The notes under the pieces: generated by a model
Seen by the model: only the letters and a program-made list of their open reading frames with translations
Databases searched by the model: none
What the model was told of the DNA's origin: nothing
Assembly: GCA_027943245.1 (NCBI GenBank)
Contig: JANDJZ010000007.1
Location: 186,001-250,000 of the forward strand
Length of the DNA stretch: 64,000 nucleotides
Reading direction: 5' to 3'
Source of the DNA: Acanthamoeba sp. SK_2022b
Taxonomy: Eukaryota; Discosea; Longamoebia; Acanthamoebidae
Program-made: the position numbers and the translations under genes
Part shown: in pieces, positions 55,655 to 64,000 of the stretch
Layout: every line of letters starts with the position of its first letter
How positions within the stretch are numbered: position 1 is the first letter of the stretch

Positions 55655-57104
55655 CTACACTTCGTAGCGGTGCTTGGCGGAAGACGACGACTGAGTCTTC
55701 ATCGAGTCGGAATGCACCTGATAACCCACAACCGAGCCGGCCGGCATCTCCAGCGTGCGCTTGAGCTGCATACTGTTCATCACCACAGTACCAAAGGGAG
55801 GGAAGTGTTAGTGTACGCCTACGTACGCGCGCACCAGACACTGAGAGGGAGCAGGGTGCGTACCCGATCGACCGCACAGCCGCCTCCTTGGAGGCAGTCC
55901 TCGTCCAGATGGCAATTCTGTCCTGAGCCTTTCTGATGCTCACGACACAGCCACACACCTCCTCTTCCTCCTCGAACGCCTCACCAATGCAGGCGAGAAT
56001 CTAGTCCGTGAAAGGACAACGCGAAAGAACGCACGGCCATCGTCAGCACTGGCGGGCTGATTGGGACTAACAAGAGAGGACGTATGCGTATTACCGTGTA
56101 CAGCCAAAGCTTGTCAAGCTTCTCCTTCCGTTGCTTGTTGCTGAAGGTCACCACCCACTGGCCACCCCTCGTGTTGGCGGGGTCCTCCCACTTCGGCTCG
56201 ATGCCTGCCTTGAACAAGTGGTAGTTGCTGCCATGTTCCAGACGGCTGGCAGGCATCACGTTGTTGTATAGTCTAGCCGAAAGAAAGAGATCAGTACAGA
56301 GAGTGAGAGATCAGAAGCACAAGCACGGCACCGATGTGCACGGTTACTGTTACACACCTCCAAAAATCTTCGACCTGTTGGATCCAGCGCCACAGCGGGA
56401 AGAGCGGGGGGGGGGATGGAAGATGGTAAGATGACATTTTCAGGCAACAATTTGTGGGGGGAGATGAAATCGTCTCAAGCGAGGTAGTACCGTGTCAAAT
56501 TCAACAACGTGCTTAAGGTGGTTGCCCCAGGTATCAGCGGAGGTCCTCTTCCTCGGGTTGTCGTACCAGAGGCTCCACCGATTTTGCAAGGGATGTTTGA
56601 TTTCGAAATTGGTAGGGTCCGCAGCGTAGGCCGAAGGATCGTGCGCGGGGGCTGGCGAGGGCAGCAGCCCTCCAGCCTCATCTGTGGTCGCAGCCTCAGC
56701 CTCTGAAGATTCCTCAGCGCCAGCACCAGCCGCATCGGTGGTCTCACCGTTGGCTGGCGTGGGGGTTGGCCGTCCCTCCTCTGAGGGCTGGGTCTTCTCC
56801 TCTCCTCCAGTCGAAACCTTGAGCTCGCTCAAGTTCTCCGCAACGTTGTTAATCTGCTGCTCCACGGGCTTGTTTTCAGTCTGAATTGCGGAACATTAGG
56901 AGTCAATTGATCTGCCGCAGAAGTGCTGGGAGCATCTAGTGCGCGGCAGAGAGCTAAAAAGAGATGCTTTCGTTTGATCCGCAGCAGCGCTCAGGAGGTA
57001 AATATATATACAGGAGGAATAGTGGTGCTTAGGGCAATGATGGAAGATGATGATTAAGTAGAAAAATCGAATAAAAATGCACTGCCATCGCTGCGTACCT
57101 CCAT
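55655..57104 (-). CDS. EIF4E: translation initiation factor eIF4E
   Basis: mRNA 5'-cap-binding protein. The first coding exon is just ATGGAG, then an acidic Ala/Glu-rich leader of about 75 residues. Core: HPLQNRWSLWYDNPRK, DTWGNHLKHVVEFDTVEDFW, SNYHLFKAGIEPKWEDPANT followed by RGGQWVV (cap-stacking Trp at the W102 equivalent and the Glu next to it), KLDKLWLYTILACIGEAFEE, VCGCVVSIRKAQDRIAIWTR (third Trp, W166) and a C-terminus ending SAKHRYEV. The eIF4G-binding W in VEDFWRLYNN is present. About 240 residues; the N-terminal leader is longer than in animals. Confidence 0.95.
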
Positions 57105-57711
57105 GTTGATGCTAGAGGCTCGAGAAATACAATACTTTGCTGAAATGCTTGTACTTATAAGTGGGGCGGTCGACGAGTTCGTTCGATCAAAGACCGCTGT
57201 GTTGCTCTGTGGATGTTCGTTCGTTTGTGCAGGGATTGTTTGAAGCAAAGGAAATGGGTCCGGCATTTTTTTGAGTATTTTCGCATTTTGCGTCGACGCC
57301 ACACGAGCTTTTTTCACCGCCACGCGAGCGCTGATCGACAATGCAGGGGAAGCTCCACGGCACCGCGGCCGCTTCTGCAACTTATCTCAGCTTGCGCTGT
57401 CCTTCTTTGCTCTGGTCACCACTGACATCAAAGACCACAACTACATTTCTCATGAGCCAGGCTCTGTTTATCGAGGCGGTGTTTATGGTTGCAAACACGC
57501 ATCGTGACAACACCGTTTCGTTTCCCAAAATATTCTCTCCGCCAAAGGAGGAAACACAACTCCGCGGAGGGCGTATAAAAGCTCGGACGCAACGGGACTT
57601 GCTCTTTCCCTCTGTCCAGAGCGGAGGAAGGCAGCCCAGCTTCAGCAGCAGCACAAGCACGGCGATAGGCTAGTGGCGAGTTAAAAATATATAAACTCAT
57701 ACAAACTCACA
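57105..57711. promoter_or_regulatory. divergent eIF4E / CTP synthase promoter region
   Basis: 607 bases between the two start codons. A palindromic TATA element CTTATAAG at 57154-57161 fits eIF4E (50 bases before its ATG). A strong TATAAAA at 57574-57580 fits CTP synthase (132 bases before its ATG), with a pyrimidine-rich start region near 57601. No other gene seen. Confidence 0.65.
57574..57580 (+). promoter_or_regulatory. TATA box, CTP synthase
   Basis: TATAAAA inside ggcgtataaaagctcgg, followed about 30 bases on by cttgctctttccctctg, a plausible start site. Confidence 0.6.
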
Positions 57712-57823
57712 ATGGTCAAGTATGTGCTGGTCACGGGTGGCGTTCTCTCCGGTCTGGGCAAGGGCGTAATCTCGAGTTCTACGGGCGTTATCCTCCGCTC
57801 GCTGGGCTTCCGGGTTACTGCCA

Positions 57824-57854
<31 letters not shown>

Positions 57855-60304
57855 CGGCACCATGTCTCCGTTCGAGCACGGTGAGGTGCGTCATTCCGTA
57901 CCCACCTGACACACAAAATCATCCCGATTTTGTTTTCATTGATAAAAACGCACACAAAACACTAACGCATTGGCATTTGTCGGTTTGTTCTTGCACGAAC
58001 AATAGGTGTTCGTTCTCGATGATGGCGGAGAAGCTGATTTGGATCTGGGTAACTACGAGCGGTTCATGGATCTCACGCTTAATCGCGACAATAACATCAC
58101 CACTGGCAAGATCTATCACCACGTTATCGAGAAGGTTCAAGATTCAAACCATTTGCTTTTGTTTTTGGTTTTTTCCTCACTTAAAAAATCACAATTATAA
58201 AATGGCACATGGGCAGGAGCGCAAGGGCGGATATCTGGGCAAGACAGTGCAGGTTGTGCCCCATATTACCGATGCCATCCAGGAGTGGATCGAGCGTGTG
58301 GCCTCTGTTGGCGTTGACGGCAACCCCGCCCCTCCCGATATCTGCATCATCGAGCTCGGTGGCACAAGTACGCCTTTCAATCGGTGTTGTCTTTGCCTAC
58401 TTCAAACCATCTGACACTTCGGACTCTGCAGTCGGAGACATCGAGCACGGTCCGTTCATCGAGGCCATGCGACAGTTCCAGTGGCGTGTGGGCAAGGAGA
58501 ACTTCTGCAACATTCATGTGTCCCTGGTACCAGTCGTTGGTGCTGTCGGTGAGCAGAAGACCAAGCCCACCCAGGTAAGAAGAGAGTACCTTCGCGCAGA
58601 CAAGACCGCGCATTTTTATTATTTGTGATTATGAATTGTATTATCATTGTTACGTTTTCTTAACTTTGGAAATCACTTTCTGCAGGCGTCCGTGCGCGAA
58701 TTGAGAGCACTCGGCTTGTCGCCCGATATGATCGTGTGCCGTAGCTCGATTCCCGTGGCGCCCGAAGTGTGCACCAAGGTGGCATCCTTCTGCCACGTTG
58801 CTCCCAACTCCGTCATCTCCGTCCACGATGTCTCCAACCTCTACCGGTGCGCAATCCGTCTTTTCCATCACGTAGGCCATTGACGTGCGATTGTGTTGCG
58901 CAAGTTGGCACGGTCATGACTCTCCTTTTCCCATGACAGAGTCCCGCTGTTGCTCATGTCGCAGGGACTGCCTGGCATCATTTTGTCCAAGTTCGGTCTG
59001 AACTCGCCCAGAAAGGTCGCTCGGATGACCTCGTGGGAGCGAGTCGCGCAGGATGTGGACGCCCTCCGTGAAGATGAGTCGGCCAAGGCTGTGCACATTG
59101 CTGTCGTGGGCAAGTACACGCACCTGTCTGATGCCTACCTGTCGGTCATCCGCGCTCTCCAGCACGCCGCCCAGTTCGTCCACCGCAAGCTGCAGATCGA
59201 TTGGATCGAGTCTCTCTATCTCGAAGACGCGGCCAAGGTGTGCCCCAGCCCTTGATTCGTTCAAGCGATGCCCATCTTCGTTGGTGTCCCGCCCATGTCT
59301 TCTCACCTCGCGGTGGTCGTGGTGATTGGTCGCATGCAGGTCGAGCATCCTAAGGAACACGAAGAAGCGTGGGCCAAGGTGAAGAACGCCAACGGTCTTC
59401 TCGTTCCCGGCGGTTTTGGTGACCGTGGCGTGGAGGGCAAGGTCCTTGCCGCCCAGTACGCCCGCACCCACAAGGTACGGCAACCAAACAGGAAGGGAAG
59501 GGAAGGGAGGTGTGTCTCACCTTTAGTGTCTGTCTTTGTCTGTAGGTGCCCTACTTGGGCGTGTGCCTCGGTATGCAGGTGGCCGTGATCGAGTACGCGC
59601 GTAACGTGGTCGGTCTCCAGGACGCCAACAGCACGGAGTTCAACGAGCAAGCCACCCACCCGGTGGTCATCTTCATGCCGGAGGGCTCTAAGGTATCATT
59701 TGAGCTCAATTAATTTTTCCTGTTGATATTTGAATTCTTTTTCTCGCTGTCGCCACGCGCAAGGCCTGACCGATTCCGCCTCTCGCACAGACCCACATGG
59801 GAGCTACCATGCGACTGGGCTCGCGACGCACCGACTTTGTGGAGGGCAAGAGCTCTATCGTGCGACGCCTCTATGGCGGCGGAGATGGCGTGGATGAGAG
59901 GCATCGCCACCGTTACGAGGTCAACCCCGAGTACATCGCGCGGCTCGAGGAGAAGGGCCTTTCCTTTGTCGGTATGGCCCTTGTGTATTCTGGAGGCTGT
60001 GCGACCTGCTCAATTCTGACCTTCGTTGGCCACACACACAGGCTTCGGTGACAACAAGCTGCGAGCTGAGATTGTGGAGCTGCCCTACGCCCCTGCCGGC
60101 ACGGAAACGAGCAGCGAGAGCCACCCCTACTATGTGGGAGTGCAGTACCATCCCGAGTTCAAGACGCGCCACACGCGACCCTCGCCGCCCTTCCTGGGAC
60201 TCATCCTCGCCGCTTCTGGTCAGCTTGAGACCTGGCTCGACACCCACGGCGGTCAGCTGGGCAGCAAGGATTCGTCGGACGAGGAGAATGGCCTTTCTCT
60301 GTAA
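57712..60304 (+). CDS. CTPS: CTP synthase
   Basis: Makes CTP from UTP, ATP and glutamine, the last step of pyrimidine nucleotide synthesis. Synthetase half: [19 protein letters not shown] (P-loop), [93 protein letters not shown] and [19 protein letters not shown]. Amidotransferase half: [45 protein letters not shown] (nucleophile Cys), GATMRLGSR and VGVQYHPEF (His-Glu pair). Ten exons or so, about 580 residues, normal size. Ends in an acidic tail [11 protein letters not shown]. Confidence 0.97.
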
Positions 60305-60484
60305 ACGATCGTTCCATCCAACAAACAAAATTTAAACTCACCCTGGTACCAACATACGCAAGGGCTGACCGGGCAACATGGCGCATACATAACCGTGCAA
60401 GGCGGGATGGGAACCAAAGGGTAGATAAACCCTTGACACAACACAAAACAGCAGCTTCCGCCTTGCGATCCAAAAAGGGTAGAT

Positions 60485-60566
60485 CGACATTGGCAGGATT
60501 CGAACCTGCGCGGGGAAACCCCACCTCGTTAGCAGCGAGGCACCTTAACCACTCGGCCACAATGTC
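60485..60566 (-). tRNA. tRNA-Ser(GCT)
   Basis: 82 nt, identical to 53025-53106; anticodon GCT, T-loop TTCGAAT. Confidence 0.95.
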
Positions 60567-60646
60567 TTGCGTGCTCACCAATCAACATTTTGGACTTCTG
60601 GCCAACGGCACCGCTGCCAGTGTGGATGCGAGCCCAAAAGGAGGTA

Positions 60647-60717
60647 TGCATCCGCCGGGAATTGAACCCGGGTCTCCCGCGTGGCAGGCGGAAATCTTGC
60701 CACTGGACCACGGATGC
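60647..60717 (-). tRNA. tRNA-Gly(GCC)
   Basis: 71 nt, identical to 52440-52510; anticodon GCC. Confidence 0.95.
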
Positions 60718-60722
60718 TGCTT

Positions 60723-62235
60723 ATTCTTCGCCGAACGAAAATGTTTTTGCTCGGAGCTGTGTGCTCACCCAAAAACCACCCATAACCCAAGCCCGTGCTC
60801 CTTGTCTGTGTGATAGAGAAGGAGTACCCATGTCTTTATGGCAACAGTTGAAACACCATTCTTTTATTTGCACATTACTTTATCAAACAATGAAGTTTGC
60901 ATAAATGGAGTGTTTGGACAAACACCCATGTATATTCTGTACATCCACTGATGTGACTTTTTCACCATCTTACCTTTTTCATCACACAACAACAAGGTGA
61001 GCCTTGACCTGATGCACATCAGTTCAACCACCACAGCCCAAGATGTACTTGACCCAATGGGCATCTATACATTTCATGTGCATTTTATTGATCTCACTTT
61101 TTCATCATTATAGATCTTCACCCACAAGAGAAGTGTGAACTGATGCACATCGGTTCTTCCACCTCAGCCCAGAGATGTACATATTTTAGGTGTCCAGATG
61201 AAATTTTGCTTTATGTACAGATCTTTACCCCACCTCACCTACCCTCTTCCTCTTTTTGGGGAGGGTTTGTGGTGGGGTGGTGGGGTGTGTGTGTGGGGGG
61301 TGTGTGTGTGGTGTGGTGTGTGTTTTTGAGCTGTATCAAGTCCATAACAGGCATGTCGAGTCAAAATCACTCAGACCCAAGTACCTGTGCATTGGTACCA
61401 ACCCTTTAAAGATGTTTGTGAAAAACCAGTTCTTCTTGTATTGTGTTTTTTACTCAACACCAAGACTTTCTGCCACTGATTATAATTAGCACCAAGGTAC
61501 TGAAAACTGTTTGGACATATGCAGCACCTCCTTAACCACATATAAACTTACCATCTCTGTCATTGGTGATCCAGTCTATAAATGTCATGAAGACCTCCAA
61601 CATCACATGCCCACACATGCCCAAATTGCAGGCTTTTTTGTGGTGAAGGATGTGCATGAGCATTGTGTACATGTGTGTGATGGTAGAGAAGAGAGAAATG
61701 TCCATCAACATCACGTGCTCACACTTGACCAGATGGTAGGCATTTTTGTGGTGAAGGAGGTGCATGGGCATTGTGTGTGCATACATGACAAGATGGTGGG
61801 CATTTTTGTGGTGAAGGAGTGAGCATCTCATTCATGTGCATGATGGCAGAGCATAGAGAAATGCCAAGAAGACCCCCAACATTGCATGCTCATACATGAC
61901 CAGATAGCAAGCATTTTATGGTAAAGGTGGTGCATGAGCACCACATATGCATACATATGCAATGGTAGAGCAGAGAGAGGTGCCAAGAAGACCATCAACA
62001 TCACATGCCAACACATGACCCTACCTAAAATATTGTAAACTAAAAATTGCTGCACCTCCATACATACCTGCCATCTGGTCATGTCTGAGCAGGTGATGTT
62101 GATGGCCTTCTTAGCATTGCTATATCACTGCATACACATACACGATACTCATGCACCTCGTTCACCATACAACTCACCATCTGTATGCTTTCACCATGCT
62201 CATGCGAGCAAGAACATTTTTGACCGGCCAACAAA
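60723..62235. repeat. AT-rich gap with direct and tandem repeats
   Basis: No gene. A direct repeat with gatgcacatc at 61011 and 61142 (131-base period) is followed by a G/T-rich patch at 61256-61326, then a degenerate tandem array: catcacatgc-type monomers at 61601, 61709, 61880 and 61999, with ggcatttttgtggtgaaggag units between. The array ends in an inverted copy near 62094-62117 (gatgttgatggccttcttag). Confidence 0.7.
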
Positions 62236-62240
62236 AAGCA

Positions 62241-62311
62241 GCATCCGTGGTCCAGTGGCAAGATTTCCGCCTGCCACGCGGGAGACCCGGGTTCAATTCC
62301 CGGCGGATGCA
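62241..62311 (+). tRNA. tRNA-Gly(GCC)
   Basis: 71 nt, identical to the other two Gly(GCC) copies. Confidence 0.95.
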
Positions 62312-62391
62312 TACCTCCTTTTGGGCTCGCATCCACACTGGCAGCGGTGCCGTTGGCCAGAAGTCCAAAATGTTGATTGGTGAGCACGCAA

Positions 62392-62473
62392 GACATTGTG
62401 GCCGAGTGGTTAAGGTGCCTCGCTGCTAACGAGGTGGGGTTTCCCCGCGCAGGTTCTAATCCTGCCAATGTCG
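62392..62473 (+). tRNA. tRNA-Ser(GCT), T-loop variant
   Basis: 82 nt, same as the other Ser(GCT) copies except 62457, where the T-loop reads TTCTAAT instead of TTCGAAT. This replaces the near-invariant purine 57 and weakens the B box, so it may be a poorly expressed copy or a pseudogene. Confidence 0.75.
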
Positions 62474-63167
62474 ATCTATCCTTTTGCTGAGGCAGGGAAG
62501 CTAGCTTCACATTTGGTTACCAATTTAGGTTACCCCATCTCAATTAGATCAATGGCTTAATTTGGAATAACTGCAAAGGTGATTCACTGATATGTGACTC
62601 CTCACCCACGTTCCAAGATCTTGGATGCCAGACCATCACCTCATCTGCAGCACCATCAGAGGCCAACATGTCTGTAGAAAAATAAAGGACAATATGGCTC
62701 TGCAAAAAGAAAAGCTGACAACAAAAAAAAGGTTACCACTTGCTTCACAATGATTTAATTGCACTTCAAAGAACAGGAAAAACTAGTACAAGCAACAGCA
62801 GCCTGTACATAAGTGAAGGAAACTATATGTCCTGCCTTCCTCACCACTCACTTGTCAGACATTCCATTTCCCAAGAAAACATGGCAAGTTTGGATTTTTT
62901 GAGGTTGGTGAGGTGTAAATTTCTTGGTTGAGAATTGAGGTGTACTGGCGGAAAGAGAGAAGAAGTTTACCACTGAACCCCTTCTTCTTCTGTTATGGCC
63001 ATTATTTCATCATGATGACATTATGGCCATACACCACCTGCCATTGGAGAAGGCCCACCTGTAGATAGGACGATACAAACAGGGCTACCATAAACAGAGT
63101 GTTGACCAGAGCAGTAGGAACTGAAGAGCTCATGGCTTGAAGGGAAAAATGTGCCATTGTCGTCACA
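62474..63167. other. AT-rich spacer before ALG9
   Basis: No gene seen apart from the repeat flank at 62474-62526. Short open frames lack splice context and homology. Confidence 0.5.
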
Positions 63168-63835
63168 TCACGACCTGCTAAAGTGCTTCTTAGAGCGCAG
63201 GAGCACATAGCGGTCCCAGTGCGTCTTGCCGACGGAGAGGGGCGGAGGAACATAGAAGGCGCGGAAGAAGGGGTGAGAGGCGGCCGAGTTGATGAACGGG
63301 TGGGCGAAAATGGTCTCCCAGCGGTCCGTCTGCGCGGCATAGTGCGGCTCGCTCTGGCCCTCAAAGTCCAGGTCCACCAGGTAATGGCAGTCGCTTTCAT
63401 TAACCTGTATTGGCCGTCCAGTCCACGTCCAAATAAGCCAAGCTCAAGACGACAAGAAAAGGAGGGGAGGGGCAGCCCCACCGCTCAATAAAAGAAAGGG
63501 CGCGGGGCTGCGTACATAGCGCGACATCTCCTCCTGGTTTTGGTCGTTGAAGTCCTTGTGGATCACCTTGGACCCATCTGGCGGAGGAGAGTAGGGCCTG
63601 GGAAGCTCTCCCCGGAAGGACGACCTTTGTCGTGTCACACAGACGTTAGTGGTCTTCTTTTATCCGAGTAAGGGTTGGCTCGGTTGAGGTCAGGCCCACC
63701 TGATGAAGGAGACGTGGAACCGCGGGTCCGGAATCCAGAAGTTGGACGGGAAGCGATACCACTCCTTGCCCACGCAGATGTTCACTGGCACAACCAAGAG
63801 CGCGCTCTAGTGAGCAACTGGCACAGCGAGTGGAC

Positions 63836-63897
<62 letters not shown>

Positions 63898-64000
63898 GAG
63901 CTGGCACGGACTAGGACGGTAGGCGTACAGTCTCCAGGGAGCGGGAGGTTGGGGTCAGCGCCGTCCTTGAGTTCGTTGTGGTACAAGTGGTCGTACACGT
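63168..64000 (-). CDS. ALG9: ALG9 alpha-1,2-mannosyltransferase, 3' part
   Basis: ER membrane enzyme that adds mannose to the dolichol-linked oligosaccharide for N-glycosylation. Only the C-terminal lumenal part is in the window: YDHLYHNELKDGADPNLPLP, NICVGKEWYRFPSNFWIPD, SSFRGELPRPYSPPPDGSKV, HKDFNDQNQEEMSRY, ESDCHYLVDLDFEGQSEPHY and LLRSKKHFSRS at the end. The KEWYRFPSSF, EFRGQLP, NDQN-EEPSRY and CHYLVDLD blocks are those of human ALG9. The N-terminal membrane part lies beyond 64000. An AC repeat sits in the intron at 63.84 kb. Confidence 0.93.
63837..63895. repeat. (AC)n microsatellite in ALG9 intron
   Basis: About 59 bases of AC on the plus strand, TG on the coding strand, within the intron before the VGKEWYRF exon. 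Confidence 0.95.

Larger units (their letters stand above)
60480..60722 (-). repeat. inverted tRNA Ser/Gly cassette, left arm
   Basis: About 243 bases that are the reverse complement of 62236-62478, identical by eye except in the Ser T-loop. Contains tRNA-Gly and tRNA-Ser plus the spacer between them. Confidence 0.85.
62236..62478 (+). repeat. inverted tRNA Ser/Gly cassette, right arm
   Basis: Reverse-complement partner of 60480-60722. Downstream (62474-62526) it continues with atctatccttttgctgaggc and a following 30 bases shared with 53107-53160, not with the left arm. Confidence 0.85.

Noticed and set aside
61256..61326. G/T-rich patch as a telomere remnant
   Set aside because: Irregular TGTGGGG/GGTGTG mix without a constant unit.
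61560..62120. CRISPR-like array
   Set aside because: Repeat units are degenerate, longer and unevenly spaced, and the genome is eukaryotic.

Overview
The window is nuclear DNA of an intron-rich eukaryote. Almost every recognisable protein is split into many exons by introns of roughly 50-150 bases, mostly GT-AG with a few apparent GC-AG, and the tRNA genes sit singly or in small clusters with eukaryotic A and B boxes and T-run terminators. GC-rich exons, intronic CA/TG repeats, tightly packed genes, a Ras/RhoGEF/PAS-kinase/talin-like repertoire and a Hermansky-Pudlak HPS4 homologue together suggest an amoebozoan, most likely Acanthamoeba. That assignment is inference; no marker gene such as rRNA is present.

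Layout. 0-3 kb: 3' end of a tRNase Z (ELAC1 type) and a complete Ras/Rap GTPase. 3.3-5.4 kb: AT-rich gap with two copies of a tRNA Gln-Ile-Thr set. 5.4-11.6 kb: HPS4 homologue (minus), histidine phosphatase (plus), tRNA-Gln, Nudix hydrolase (minus). 11.8-18.0 kb: PH-like/YbjQ-like protein and a PAS-PAS-PAS-kinase-UBA protein (both plus). 18.2-22.3 kb: talin-rod-like helical protein (minus). 22.7-29.3 kb: small hypothetical (minus), PfkB sugar/nucleoside kinase with Cys-Pro motifs and a large unknown protein (both plus). 29.8-33.0 kb: membrane protein and WDR53 homologue (both minus). 33.1-36.2 kb: DSCC1/DCC1 and TruB-type pseudouridine synthase (plus). 36.3-39.2 kb: RhoGEF-PH protein (minus). 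39.5-45.8 kb: DCN1-like neddylation ligase, ZZ zinc finger-dual-specificity phosphatase protein and F-box protein (all plus). 45.8-52.3 kb: two unknown genes and a FUSC-type membrane protein. 52.4-53.1 kb: tRNAs Gly, Lys, Ser. 53.2-60.3 kb: unknown coiled-coil protein (minus), RPS24 (plus), eIF4E (minus), CTP synthase (plus). 60.4-63.1 kb: second AT-rich, repeat-bearing gap with an inverted tRNA Ser/Gly cassette. 63.2-64.0 kb: 3' end of ALG9 mannosyltransferase (minus).

There is no operon-like functional grouping. Themes are translation and RNA (tRNase Z, TruB, RPS24, eIF4E, tRNAs), small-GTPase and kinase signalling, adhesion/cytoskeleton, ubiquitin-like control (DCN1, F-box) and nucleotide metabolism (CTP synthase, PfkB, Nudix). 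Many neighbours are divergent pairs with short shared promoters. No CRISPR, IS element, virus or single coherent novel system was found. The most unusual items are multi-domain proteins (ZZ-DSP with a PIP-box-like tail, PfkB with four Cys-Pro motifs, PH-YbjQ) and the AT-rich tRNA/repeat islands. Exon joins were made by eye from splice sites, reading frame and family resemblance, so gene ends are firmer than every internal junction.
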